A stretch of 12,953 bases of DNA from an uncultured Blautia sp. (GTDB lineage: Bacteria > Bacillota > Clostridia > Lachnospirales > Lachnospiraceae). Position numbers and translations under genes: made by a program. The notes under the pieces were generated by a model. The model did no database searches and was not told the DNA's origin. It worked only from the letters and a program-made list of their open reading frames with translations. Position 1 is the first letter of the stretch; each line of letters starts with the position of its first letter. Shown piece after piece: positions 1-5,428 of the stretch. The stretch is taken from assembly GCA_900547685.1 (NCBI GenBank), contig URHS01000060.1, forward strand, positions 1-12,953, given 5' to 3'.

Positions 1-166
1 AATTGCCGATAACGAATGCATCAACGGTACCCTGCGTTTCCCAAACGGTTGTTTCAGGGAAACCTTCCGTCGGTTCAGTATCCAGAAAATCACTGCAACC
101 TTGTAACCCGACAGTTCCTATCAGTAAGATAGGCAATACATATTTATTTTTCATTTTAGTTTTCAT
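1..166 (-). CDS. SusD/RagB family outer-membrane lipoprotein, N-terminal fragment
   Basis: This is the first 55 codons of a SusD-like surface lipoprotein, which would pair with a SusC transporter to capture glycans or other nutrients at the outer membrane. The reading starts at the ATG at 166-164 (M-K-T-K-M-K-N-K) and gives a short basic N-terminus, a hydrophobic stretch and a lipobox ending L-Q-G-C. The lipobox is followed by S-D-F-L-D-T-E-P, which is the typical start of mature SusD proteins. A second in-frame ATG at 154-152 is a possible alternative start. The gene begins 17 bp after the SusC stop, the usual susC-susD order, and runs off the window edge. The family is confident. The substrate cannot be told from this fragment. 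It is Bacteroidota DNA and does not match the rest of the window. Confidence 0.85.
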   Translation of the reverse strand, partial: MKTKMKNKYVLPILLIGTVGLQGCSDFLDTEPTEGFPETTVWETQGTVDAFVIGN

Positions 167-183
167 TTGAATACAAATTAAGA

Positions 184-849
184 TTAGAAACCAATGTTTA
201 GACTAACGGTATAGACCCGTGAGATGGGATAGGTGTATCCACTTCCACTGGAACCTGAATGTCAACAGGTTATATCCGGCTAAAGATAGGTTGCATTTGG
301 TCATCCAAGTAACTTTTTTCAGCAGTTTGTGCTTAAAATCATACCCGATAGACATATTCTTTAATCTGATGTAGCGCGCATCTACCAGCCAAAAGTCTGT
401 GCCGACAAAATTGTTGTTTCCGTTGAAACCCGCTGACGCATGCTGACGCGGATAAAGTGCATTGCGATTGTCGGGAGACCATATATCCGTTTGGAAATCG
501 TAGATGACAGGCAGGTAATTGCTGTTACCTCCCATTAGGATAGCATCCACATAAATGTTATAATTTGTGGCACCCTGCCACAACATATTGAATGACCATC
601 CTTTATAGCTCATGTCCACATTGATACCAAAATTGGCCCTTGGACTTGTTCCATTACCCATGCGGTATTGGTCGTCTCCATCAATTTTTCCGTCACCGTT
701 GAAGTCATAATATTTCAGGTCTCCTGCCATCAAATTGGTGGAACCATTGCGCTTTGGGTTGTTCAAGATATCCAAGTAATCTGTATAATATCCCAAATTT
801 TTATAATAAATGCCCGTGTATGCACCAACTTGTGTGCCACGCTTATATG
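184..849 (-). pseudogene. SusC/RagA TonB-dependent transporter, C-terminal fragment with frameshift
   Basis: This is the last ~220 codons of a SusC-type outer-membrane beta-barrel that imports ligands with TonB energy. Visible hallmarks are R-G-T-Q-V-G near the upstream end, an EF-hand-like loop D-F-N-G-D-G-K-I-D-G-D-D, W-Q-G-A, D-A-R-Y-I-R-L-K-N and S-L-A-G-Y-N-L-L-T-F. The frame is then broken near 256. The original frame stops at 203, but shifting by one base gives a normal SusC ending, S-R-V-Y-T-V-S-L-N-I-G-F, with stop at 186-184. One extra base, or two missing bases, explains this; a slightly larger deletion is also possible. In the upstream direction the frame stays open past 796 to about 849, where the sequence turns into an unrelated thiH. 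The fragment is therefore cut at its 5' side and frameshifted at its 3' side. A sequencing error at a low-quality contig end is as likely as a true mutation. Confidence 0.85.
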
Positions 850-853
850 GAAA
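835..853. other. Junction between Bacteroidota DNA and Firmicutes DNA
   Basis: On the left the minus strand reads continuous SusC sequence (P-Y-K-R-G-T-Q-V-G-A-Y-T-G). From about 851 the plus strand reads the C-terminus of ThiH (K-Q-L-L-Q-V-V-C-A-Y-R-L-F). Neither gene is complete at the join. No inverted repeat, integrase, tRNA or target duplication is visible there. The exact base cannot be fixed without homologues. Confidence 0.75.
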
Positions 854-1135
854 CAGCTTTTGCAGGTGGTATGTGCATACCGTTTATTTATGCCTTTTGC
901 AAGTATTACAGTGTCTACAAGAGAATGTGCACGTGTAAGAGATAATCTGATGAAGATTGCTGCTAATAAAATTTCTGCCGGTGTAAGTACAGGTATTGGG
1001 GAACATGTAGAAGAAATGGAGGATAAGGGGGATGAGCAGTTTGAAATTTCTGATACTCGTTCTGTGAAACAGGTATATGAGGATTTGGAAAAATTAAATC
1101 TGCAGCCGGTTATGGCGGATTATGTATATGTATAG
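851..1135 (+). CDS. thiH: 2-iminoacetate synthase ThiH, C-terminal fragment
   Basis: ThiH is a radical-SAM enzyme that cleaves tyrosine to dehydroglycine (2-iminoacetate) for the thiazole half of thiamin. Only about 94 C-terminal residues are here. They match the biotin/thiamin-synthesis associated domain: C-A-Y-R-L-F-M-P-F-A-S-I-T-V-S-T-R-E, then S-A-G-V-S-T-G-I-G, then G-D-E-Q-F-E-I-S-D-T-R-S-V, ending L-Q-P-V-M-A-D-Y-V. The radical-SAM cysteine motif and the start codon are missing. The open frame continues leftward to 668, but that stretch is antisense to SusC and is not ThiH. The stop codon overlaps the next gene by 14 bp, typical of a thi operon. The family call is strong; the truncation comes from the junction at ~850. 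Confidence 0.88.
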   Translation, partial: KQLLQVVCAYRLFMPFASITVSTRECARVRDNLMKIAANKISAGVSTGIGEHVEEMEDKGDEQFEISDTRSVKQVYEDLEKLNLQPVMADYVYV

Positions 1136-1715
1136 AGAAAAACTATTTCAAAATGTAATTGCAGTGTCAAACAGAAAGCTGTGTACCCGTCCTTTTCTGG
1201 AGCAGATAGAAATTGTATGCCGCCATAGCCCTCAGGCATTGATTTTACGAGAAAAGGATTTAAGTGAAAGAGAATATGGAGAACTTGGGAAATCAGTAAA
1301 GGAAATCTGTGAAAAATATCGGGTATCTTGTATTTATCATACCTTTTATGAGGAAGCAGAAAAGGCAGGTGTCAGAAATATTCATTTACCTTTGCGGCAA
1401 TTAGAAAAATTAGATGAGAGTTATAAACGAAGAAAATTTGATTTTATTGGAGCGTCGATACATTCTGTTGAAGAAGCAAAAGAAGCAGAGAAGTTGGGTG
1501 CATCCTATCTTACAGCCGGACATATTTATAAGACAGGATGCAAACCGGATTTAGCCCCCAGAGGATTAGTATTTTTAAAAGAAGTGTGTCAATCTGTAGA
1601 TATTCCTGTTTATGCCATAGGAGGAATACGCTTAGAAAACCAGCAGCTTGCTGAAATTTATGAAGCCGGAGCAAGAGGCGCCTGCATTATGTCGGCATTT
1701 ATGGAGATTTCTTAA
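1122..1715 (+). CDS. thiE: Thiamine phosphate synthase / TenI-like protein
   Basis: This 197-residue TIM-barrel protein is of the ThiE/TenI family. ThiE joins the pyrimidine and thiazole phosphates into thiamin phosphate; TenI relatives act on the thiazole. Supporting motifs are L-R-E-K-D (residues 42-46, like the substrate-binding R-x-K of ThiE), a beta-strand ending I-H-L at 87-89, G-A-S-I-H-S (110-115) followed by a helix with E-A-E-K-L-G-A-S-Y, A-G-H-I-Y-K-T (132-138) and the phosphate-binding A-I-G-G-I (165-169). The length is near normal for ThiE. The usual Q-x-D-G-x-H-L-G-Q block is weak and histidine replaces the common proline in the G-P-I-F loop, so a TenI-like role is possible. The start is either the ATG at 1122 or the one at 1128; a weak GGCGG at 1114-1118 is better spaced for 1128. 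Overlap with thiH indicates cotranscription and translational coupling. Confidence 0.8.
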   Translation: MYMYREKLFQNVIAVSNRKLCTRPFLEQIEIVCRHSPQALILREKDLSEREYGELGKSVKEICEKYRVSCIYHTFYEEAEKAGVRNIHLPLRQLEKLDESYKRRKFDFIGASIHSVEEAKEAEKLGASYLTAGHIYKTGCKPDLAPRGLVFLKEVCQSVDIPVYAIGGIRLENQQLAEIYEAGARGACIMSAFMEIS

Positions 1716-1722
1716 ATTCTCC

Positions 1723-1752
1723 TTTACATACAAGACTATTTTAGTATACAAT
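1723..1752 (+). promoter_or_regulatory. Possible sigma-A promoter of the ccdA-tlpA gene
   Basis: TTTACA at 1723-1728 is followed after 16 bp by TATACA (1745-1750), or after 18 bp by TACAAT (1747-1752). It lies in the 67-bp gap after thiE and ~30 bp upstream of the next start. Readthrough from the thi operon is an alternative. Confidence 0.4.
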
Positions 1753-1782
1753 GAGAAAAAATAAAATAAAGGAGTAGAAAAT

Positions 1783-3078
1783 ATGGGATTTTCATTGGAC
1801 GTAAGTGTTCCGGTGTTGACTGTGTTTTTACAAGGGCTATTGAGTTTTTTCTCACCTTGTGTGTTGCCGCTGATACCTTTGTATATCAGCTATTTGTCGG
1901 GAGGGACACAGACAGTAGGAGAAGATGGAAGAATTTATTTTAAGCGACGCAAAGTATTGCTGAATACTCTGTTTTTTGTGATAGGAATTAGTTTTGCCTT
2001 TTTCCTGTTAGGACTTGGTGTATCGGCATTGGGTACTTTCTTTAAAAGCAATCAGCTTTTATTTGCCAGAATTGGTGGAATGTTGGTAGTGCTTTTTGGC
2101 TTGTATCAGTTGGGAATTTTAGGGACTAGTCGTATTTTGGAACAGGAAAGGCGTCTTCCTTTCAAACTGAATGTTCTTGCAATGTCACCGGTTACAGCAT
2201 TAATTATGGGATTTACGTTTAGTTTTGCATGGACACCTTGTGTGGGACCTGCTCTTACCAGTGTATTGATTATGGCGGCATCTGCAAGTACAAAATTGTG
2301 GGGATTTTTGCTTATCGGTGTTTATACTATTGGATTTGTATTGCCCTTTTTAGCAGTAGGACTCTTTACTACAAAATTGCTTGAATTTTTTAAAGCTCAT
2401 GTAAAGGTTGTAAAGTATACAGCGAAAATTGGCGGGATCTTAATGATTTTCATAGGGATTCTTATGTTTACAGGAAAGATGAATTCAGTGACAGGATATT
2501 TATCCAGTGGGGCTTTGACAACAGCAGAAGAACAAAAACAGGAAGAGCAAAAGACCGAAGAAGCAAAAGAAAAGCAAGAAGAAAATACGGAGACAGATAG
2601 AACAGAAGAGGAGCAGAAGACAGAAAGTGGATTAACACCGGCGATTGACTTTACTTTGACAGACCAATATGGAAATACACATAAGCTGTCTGATTACAAA
2701 GGAAAAACAGTGTTTTTAAATTTTTGGGCTACTTGGTGTTCGCCTTGTAGAGCAGAGATGCCGGATATTCAAGAATTGCATGAGTCTGCGGAAACAGAAG
2801 GCGAAAATGCTCTGGTTGTTTTAGGAGTAGCAGCGCCTAATATGGGGAATGAGAAATCAGAAGAAGAAATTAAAGCATTTCTTGAAGAAAATGGATATAC
2901 ATATCCTGTGCTTATGGATACTACCGGTGAAATATTTATGTCTTATGGTGTGAATGCATTTCCGACAACTTTTATGATTACGAGAGAGGGAGAAGTGTTT
3001 GGGTATGCCAGTGGGCAGCTAAATAAAGAAACAATAAAAAGTATTGTAGAGCAGACCATGTCCGGAAAGAGAAAATAG
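1783..3078 (+). CDS. Fused CcdA-type membrane reductant conduit and TlpA-like thioredoxin
   Basis: This 431-residue protein should carry electrons from cytoplasmic thioredoxin across the membrane to an extracellular thioredoxin-fold domain that reduces disulfides. Residues 1-232 form a CcdA/DsbD-beta-like unit with about six membrane segments (near 9-37, 58-82, 93-113, 133-160, 172-196, 213-230). The two redox cysteines are visible at S-P-C26-V-L-P and T-P-C153-V-G-P. Residues ~246-283 are a highly charged E/K/Q linker. Residues ~284-427 are an AhpC/TSA-Redoxin TlpA domain with F-W-A-T-W-C319-S-P-C322 and the cis-proline loop F-P394-T-T. The start is supported by AAAGGAG about ten bases upstream. 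CcdA and TlpA-like proteins are often separate neighbouring genes; here they are one polypeptide. The client is unknown. Secreted cysteine-containing proteins, such as the C69 peptidase further on, are only speculative clients. Confidence 0.9.
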   Translation: MGFSLDVSVPVLTVFLQGLLSFFSPCVLPLIPLYISYLSGGTQTVGEDGRIYFKRRKVLLNTLFFVIGISFAFFLLGLGVSALGTFFKSNQLLFARIGGMLVVLFGLYQLGILGTSRILEQERRLPFKLNVLAMSPVTALIMGFTFSFAWTPCVGPALTSVLIMAASASTKLWGFLLIGVYTIGFVLPFLAVGLFTTKLLEFFKAHVKVVKYTAKIGGILMIFIGILMFTGKMNSVTGYLSSGALTTAEEQKQEEQKTEEAKEKQEENTETDRTEEEQKTESGLTPAIDFTLTDQYGNTHKLSDYKGKTVFLNFWATWCSPCRAEMPDIQELHESAETEGENALVVLGVAAPNMGNEKSEEEIKAFLEENGYTYPVLMDTTGEIFMSYGVNAFPTTFMITREGEVFGYASGQLNKETIKSIVEQTMSGKRK

Positions 3079-3093
3079 ATAAAACAGTATACG

Positions 3094-3161
3094 AAGAATA
3101 TTTATATATTTTTATGTGCTCGAAGAGGAGGCTGAAAATGTATAAATATTCTTTTTGTTTT
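3094..3161 (+). terminator. Long AU-rich hairpin with T-tract after ccdA-tlpA
   Basis: AAGAATATTTATA (3094-3106) pairs perfectly with TATAAATATTCTT (3141-3153). The stem can continue inward through ATTTT (3108-3112) and AAAAT (3135-3139). A T-rich run, TTTTTGTTTT, follows on the plus strand. It starts 16 bp after the ccdA-tlpA stop, so an intrinsic terminator is the simplest reading. The low GC of the stem lowers confidence. Confidence 0.6.
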
Positions 3162-3200
3162 AGAAAAGAAGAACTTTTTGAAATAAAAAAAGAAGCTTGA
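3138..3200 (+). CDS. Possible 20-residue small protein, unrecognised
   Basis: A very short frame reads M-Y-K-Y-S-F-C-F-R-K-E-E-L-F-E-I-K-K-E-A and ends at TGA 3198-3200. It has a strong Shine-Dalgarno match, AGAGGAGG, at 3124-3131 with a 6-base spacer, which is why it is listed. Against it: its start codon lies in the stem and its ribosome site in the apical loop of the hairpin at 3094-3153, it lies after a likely terminator, and its end overlaps the inverted repeat that terminates the tRNA operon on the other strand. No family is recognised. It may be a chance frame. Confidence 0.22.
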   Translation: MYKYSFCFRKEELFEIKKEA

Positions 3201-3214
3201 TTTTACAAGCTTCT
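3181..3214 (-). terminator. Intrinsic terminator of the tRNA-Gly operon
   Basis: AGAAGCTTG (3191-3199) and CAAGCTTCT (3206-3214) form a perfect 9-bp stem with a 6-base loop. On the minus strand it is followed by a T-tract (TTTTTTATTT, complement of 3181-3190). It sits just downstream of the second tRNA. Confidence 0.85.
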
Positions 3215-3225
3215 AAAAAATAAAA

Positions 3226-3298
3226 AGCGCGAGACGGGACTCGAACCCGCGGCCTCGACCTTGGCAAGGTCGCGCTCCACCAACTGAGCCACTCGCGC
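3226..3298 (-). tRNA. tRNA-Gly (anticodon GCC)
   Basis: The 73-nt minus-strand sequence folds as a cloverleaf. The acceptor GCGCGAG pairs with CTCGCGC, with discriminator T. The D arm is GCTC/GAGC. The anticodon stem CGACC/GGTCG holds the loop TTGCCAA, and the T arm has the loop TTCGAGT. Anticodon GCC reads GGC and GGT codons. CCA is not encoded. It lies 3 bp downstream of the other tRNA-Gly. Confidence 0.95.
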
Positions 3299-3301
3299 AT
3301 A

Positions 3302-3372
3302 AGCGGGTGATGGGAATCGAACCCACATATCCAGCTTGGAAGGCTGGTGTTCTACCACTGAACTACACCCGC
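3302..3372 (-). tRNA. tRNA-Gly (anticodon TCC)
   Basis: The 71-nt minus-strand cloverleaf has acceptor GCGGGTG/CACCCGC with discriminator T. The D arm is GTTC/GAAC. The anticodon stem CCAGC/GCTGG holds the loop CTTCCAA, and the T loop is TTCGATT. Anticodon TCC reads GGA (and GGG by wobble). CCA is not encoded. It is the first gene of the two-tRNA transcript. Confidence 0.95.
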
Positions 3373-3409
3373 AAGTGTTATTTATCTGTGTCCCTCAAGG
3401 ACAATACCT

Positions 3410-3438
3410 ATAATACAATAGATAAATCGATATGTCAA
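3410..3438 (-). promoter_or_regulatory. Promoter of the tRNA-Gly operon
   Basis: On the minus strand, TTGACA (complement of 3433-3438) is followed after exactly 17 bp by TATTAT (complement of 3410-3415). This is a near-perfect sigma-A promoter. Transcription would start near 3403, about 30 bases before the first tRNA. Confidence 0.85.
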
Positions 3439-3446
3439 CACTTTTT

Positions 3447-3503
3447 TGAAAAAAATTAAAAAAATAAATTTTTGATACAATAAAGACAGTTTGTATTGAA
3501 AAA
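3447..3503 (-). terminator. Weak terminator candidate after the regulator gene
   Basis: Immediately after the regulator stop, ATACAA (3475-3480) and TTGTAT (3491-3496) can pair, extended by TTTTT/AAAAA with a bulge. A T-rich stretch (complement of 3447-3470) follows on the minus strand. The stem is AT-rich, so termination may be partial and transcripts could run into the tRNA promoter region. Confidence 0.35.
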
Positions 3504-5294
3504 TCAATCACGATTTAGACTGCGCCACAAAGTAGTTCTGCTGATTCCTAACTTGCGGGCTGCAACAGATTGATTACCGTTACAGTTCTTTAATACTTGC
3601 TGAATAATATTGCGGTTCATCTCGTCTAAAGATTGATTGAAGTCCAGATTAAAACAAGATGGAGAATCTGAATTAGAATAAACGGGAAAAAGCTGCTTTT
3701 CCTGTATCAATATGTCTCGAATAACAGATCCCGATAAATAAAGAGAATTTGTCTTTATAACTGCCTGTTTTAAAATGCGTTTAAGCTGGGTGTGATTTCC
3801 GGGATAATCGTATTCAGACAAAGCGTATGCGGCATCATCATCCAAAGCAATAATCTGTTTTCCCAGAGTTTCATTCAGTGTGTTTATATATAGTGCGCAC
3901 ATAGAAGAAAGTTCTGATTTTTGTTCTCGTAATGGTGTTACAGGAATGACAATACTGTCTAGGGAATTGGCATATTCCATTGCAACGGTTGGAGAAGGCT
4001 TTTTATATTCTGTGCAACAGGAAAAAATAAAGCGGTTTCGAATATGTGCATTTGTATCTAAAATAACAGACAGCAATAATTTTTGCTTATCAATGGGCAG
4101 CTTTTGTAAATTAGAAATATAAATCGTATTGTCATTGTCAGTAAAAGGTGAATGAAAGCTGTTTGTGAGAAAATTCCAATTTTTTTCATTGAGCAAATCG
4201 CAGCTGATTTTGTAAAGAGGATGATGGTGGAGATTGCTTTCTATATAGTAAAGATAAGCAAGACAATCTTCCTCGGAACCATATTCTCCTGCCAGCATAA
4301 GACTGGAGGGCACTTTTCCCATAGACTTTGCATCTTTTTGCAGCTTTTTTATATGGATACCGGTATTGTATAAACTTTTTGTAAGAATATTTTGAGCGTT
4401 TTCTTTATTTAAAATAGTGATGCCGTATTTAGAATGGTTGACAGGGAGTTTAGAAGGCATAATACAAAAAATCAGGTAAGGTTCAGGTGAATTTTCAACA
4501 AAACGAGTAGATACGGCATACAGTTTGTTTGTTACAGTAATGAAAAAAGAACGTCTTTCTTTTGTGAGACAGGAAGAAAACTCCTTTTTTAGCTGCAGTT
4601 GTATACTCTGAAGAAAGTTTCCCTGTAAAGTAGAATATAAAAGAGTACCATTTTCATTTAAAATGAGATAGTCGCCGGGACTGCTTTTCAGAGTTTCCTT
4701 TAACATGGATAAAGTAAACATAGTTTGTTTGTTCGTTTCCCAAAGATAGAATGCACGATTGACAGCAGTTTCCAGACTTTCCATACTGGAAGTTAGTAGG
4801 ATAGGTGTTAATCCGGATTTTTGTGCTGCTTCATAAGCAACCGTATCACAAATAACAGTTTGATAGTTTTCAGCAGCGAGTGTATGTAGGGTATGGAGAG
4901 CCTCGGTGGTGTTAGCAATAGAAAAAACAGGGATTTCTATTTTTAAAAGAGAACACAGAGTTTTGGCAGCCTTCGTAAGGGAGAGATGACCTAGCAAAGC
5001 GAATCTTGTGTGAGTCGCTTCTGCTGCTTTCAGACAGCGCAAAATATCGTAATATCCAATTCCCACATCAATTACTGTAATAGGAACATTCTTTTTTATT
5101 AAATCGGCAGTATTTGCTCTGGAAATAATAAAATCAAAATCTTGATAATATTCTTTTGCAAGAGAAGCACCTTCTTCCATACTTCCGAGCAGAGAAACAA
5201 AATCGAAATCATTTCGTTGATAAGCATATTCTTCCATTAGTTTTTTTAATCCTTCATAAGGTGCAATGCCTAAAATTCTAATTTTTTTGCCCAT
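3504..5294 (-). CDS. PrpR_N-domain Fis-type regulator with a degenerate AAA+ domain
   Basis: This 596-residue transcription factor is built like a sigma-54 activator. Residues 1-~190 match the PrpR N-terminal sensor fold. Residues ~200-290 look PAS-like. Residues ~310-530 are an AAA+ domain, and 556-596 are a Fis/HTH_8 helix-turn-helix (N-G-N-Q-S-V-A-A-R-K-L-G-I-S-R-T-T-L-W). The AAA+ part is recognisable from G-E-Y-G (336-339) and Y-P-G-N (497-500) but its working residues are gone. Walker A reads G-E-Y-G-S-E-E-D without G-K. Walker B reads I-Y-I-S-N instead of L-F-L-D-E. No G-A-F-T-G-A loop is visible. It therefore probably neither hydrolyses ATP nor contacts sigma-54, and may act as a simple ligand-responsive DNA-binding factor, as TyrR does. 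AGGAGG precedes the ATG at 5294. It is divergent from glycerate kinase, its likely target; the ligand is unknown. Confidence 0.85.
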   Translation of the reverse strand: MGKKIRILGIAPYEGLKKLMEEYAYQRNDFDFVSLLGSMEEGASLAKEYYQDFDFIISRANTADLIKKNVPITVIDVGIGYYDILRCLKAAEATHTRFALLGHLSLTKAAKTLCSLLKIEIPVFSIANTTEALHTLHTLAAENYQTVICDTVAYEAAQKSGLTPILLTSSMESLETAVNRAFYLWETNKQTMFTLSMLKETLKSSPGDYLILNENGTLLYSTLQGNFLQSIQLQLKKEFSSCLTKERRSFFITVTNKLYAVSTRFVENSPEPYLIFCIMPSKLPVNHSKYGITILNKENAQNILTKSLYNTGIHIKKLQKDAKSMGKVPSSLMLAGEYGSEEDCLAYLYYIESNLHHHPLYKISCDLLNEKNWNFLTNSFHSPFTDNDNTIYISNLQKLPIDKQKLLLSVILDTNAHIRNRFIFSCCTEYKKPSPTVAMEYANSLDSIVIPVTPLREQKSELSSMCALYINTLNETLGKQIIALDDDAAYALSEYDYPGNHTQLKRILKQAVIKTNSLYLSGSVIRDILIQEKQLFPVYSNSDSPSCFNLDFNQSLDEMNRNIIQQVLKNCNGNQSVAARKLGISRTTLWRSLNRD

Positions 5295-5308
5295 TTTTAT
5301 CCTCCTAC

Positions 5309-5325
5309 TGTTTCAAATATAAACA
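5309..5325. promoter_or_regulatory. Operator-like palindrome 1 (regulator side)
   Basis: TGTTTCAAATATAAACA is a 17-bp inverted repeat (TGTTT/AAACA, one mismatch at the inner position). It matches the second palindrome at 5385-5401 in length, spacing and half-site. It lies just downstream of the regulator's -10 box, about where its transcript starts, so it is well placed for autorepression. Confidence 0.6.
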
Positions 5326-5326
5326 T

Positions 5327-5332
5327 ATTATA
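5327..5332 (-). promoter_or_regulatory. -10 box of the regulator gene
   Basis: The complement of 5327-5332 is a perfect TATAAT. The -35 region 17 bp upstream (TTTTAT) is poor, which suggests a weak or activator-assisted promoter. Transcription would begin near 5320, inside palindrome 1. Confidence 0.55.
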
Positions 5333-5343
5333 GAAGATAATAG

Positions 5344-5373
5344 TTGAAAATAAAATAGAAAGTCCGATAAAAT
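5344..5373 (+). promoter_or_regulatory. Likely sigma-A promoter of glycerate kinase
   Basis: TTGAAA (5344-5349), then 18 bp, then TAAAAT (5368-5373). The predicted transcript start near 5380 puts palindrome 2 just downstream of it. I see no GG/GC pair of the sigma-54 -24/-12 type in this gap. Confidence 0.55.
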
Positions 5374-5384
5374 AAGGGGAAAGA

Positions 5385-5401
5385 TGTTTCAAAAAGAAAC
5401 A
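5385..5401. promoter_or_regulatory. Operator-like palindrome 2 (glycerate kinase side)
   Basis: TGTTTC-AAAAA-GAAACA is a perfect 6-bp inverted repeat with a 5-base centre. It sits between the predicted transcript start and the ribosome site of the kinase gene, a roadblock position. It is 76 bp (start to start) from palindrome 1. Confidence 0.65.
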
Positions 5402-5428
5402 AGAAGTGAAATTGGAGGAGGAAAAGCC

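Noticed and set aside
668..850. Apparent N-terminal extension of the thiH frame to 668
   Set aside because: This stretch is antisense to well-conserved SusC codons and shows no ThiH similarity; it is open only by chance across the junction.
5384..5428. Earlier ATG start for glycerate kinase at 5384
   Set aside because: The added residues are not family-like, the strong GGAGGAGG belongs to the ATG at 5429, and the earlier start overlaps the operator palindrome.
5295..5428. A sigma-54 (-24/-12) promoter for glycerate kinase
   Set aside because: No GG and GC pair at the required spacing was seen, while a sigma-A-like TTGAAA/TAAAAT pair is present.
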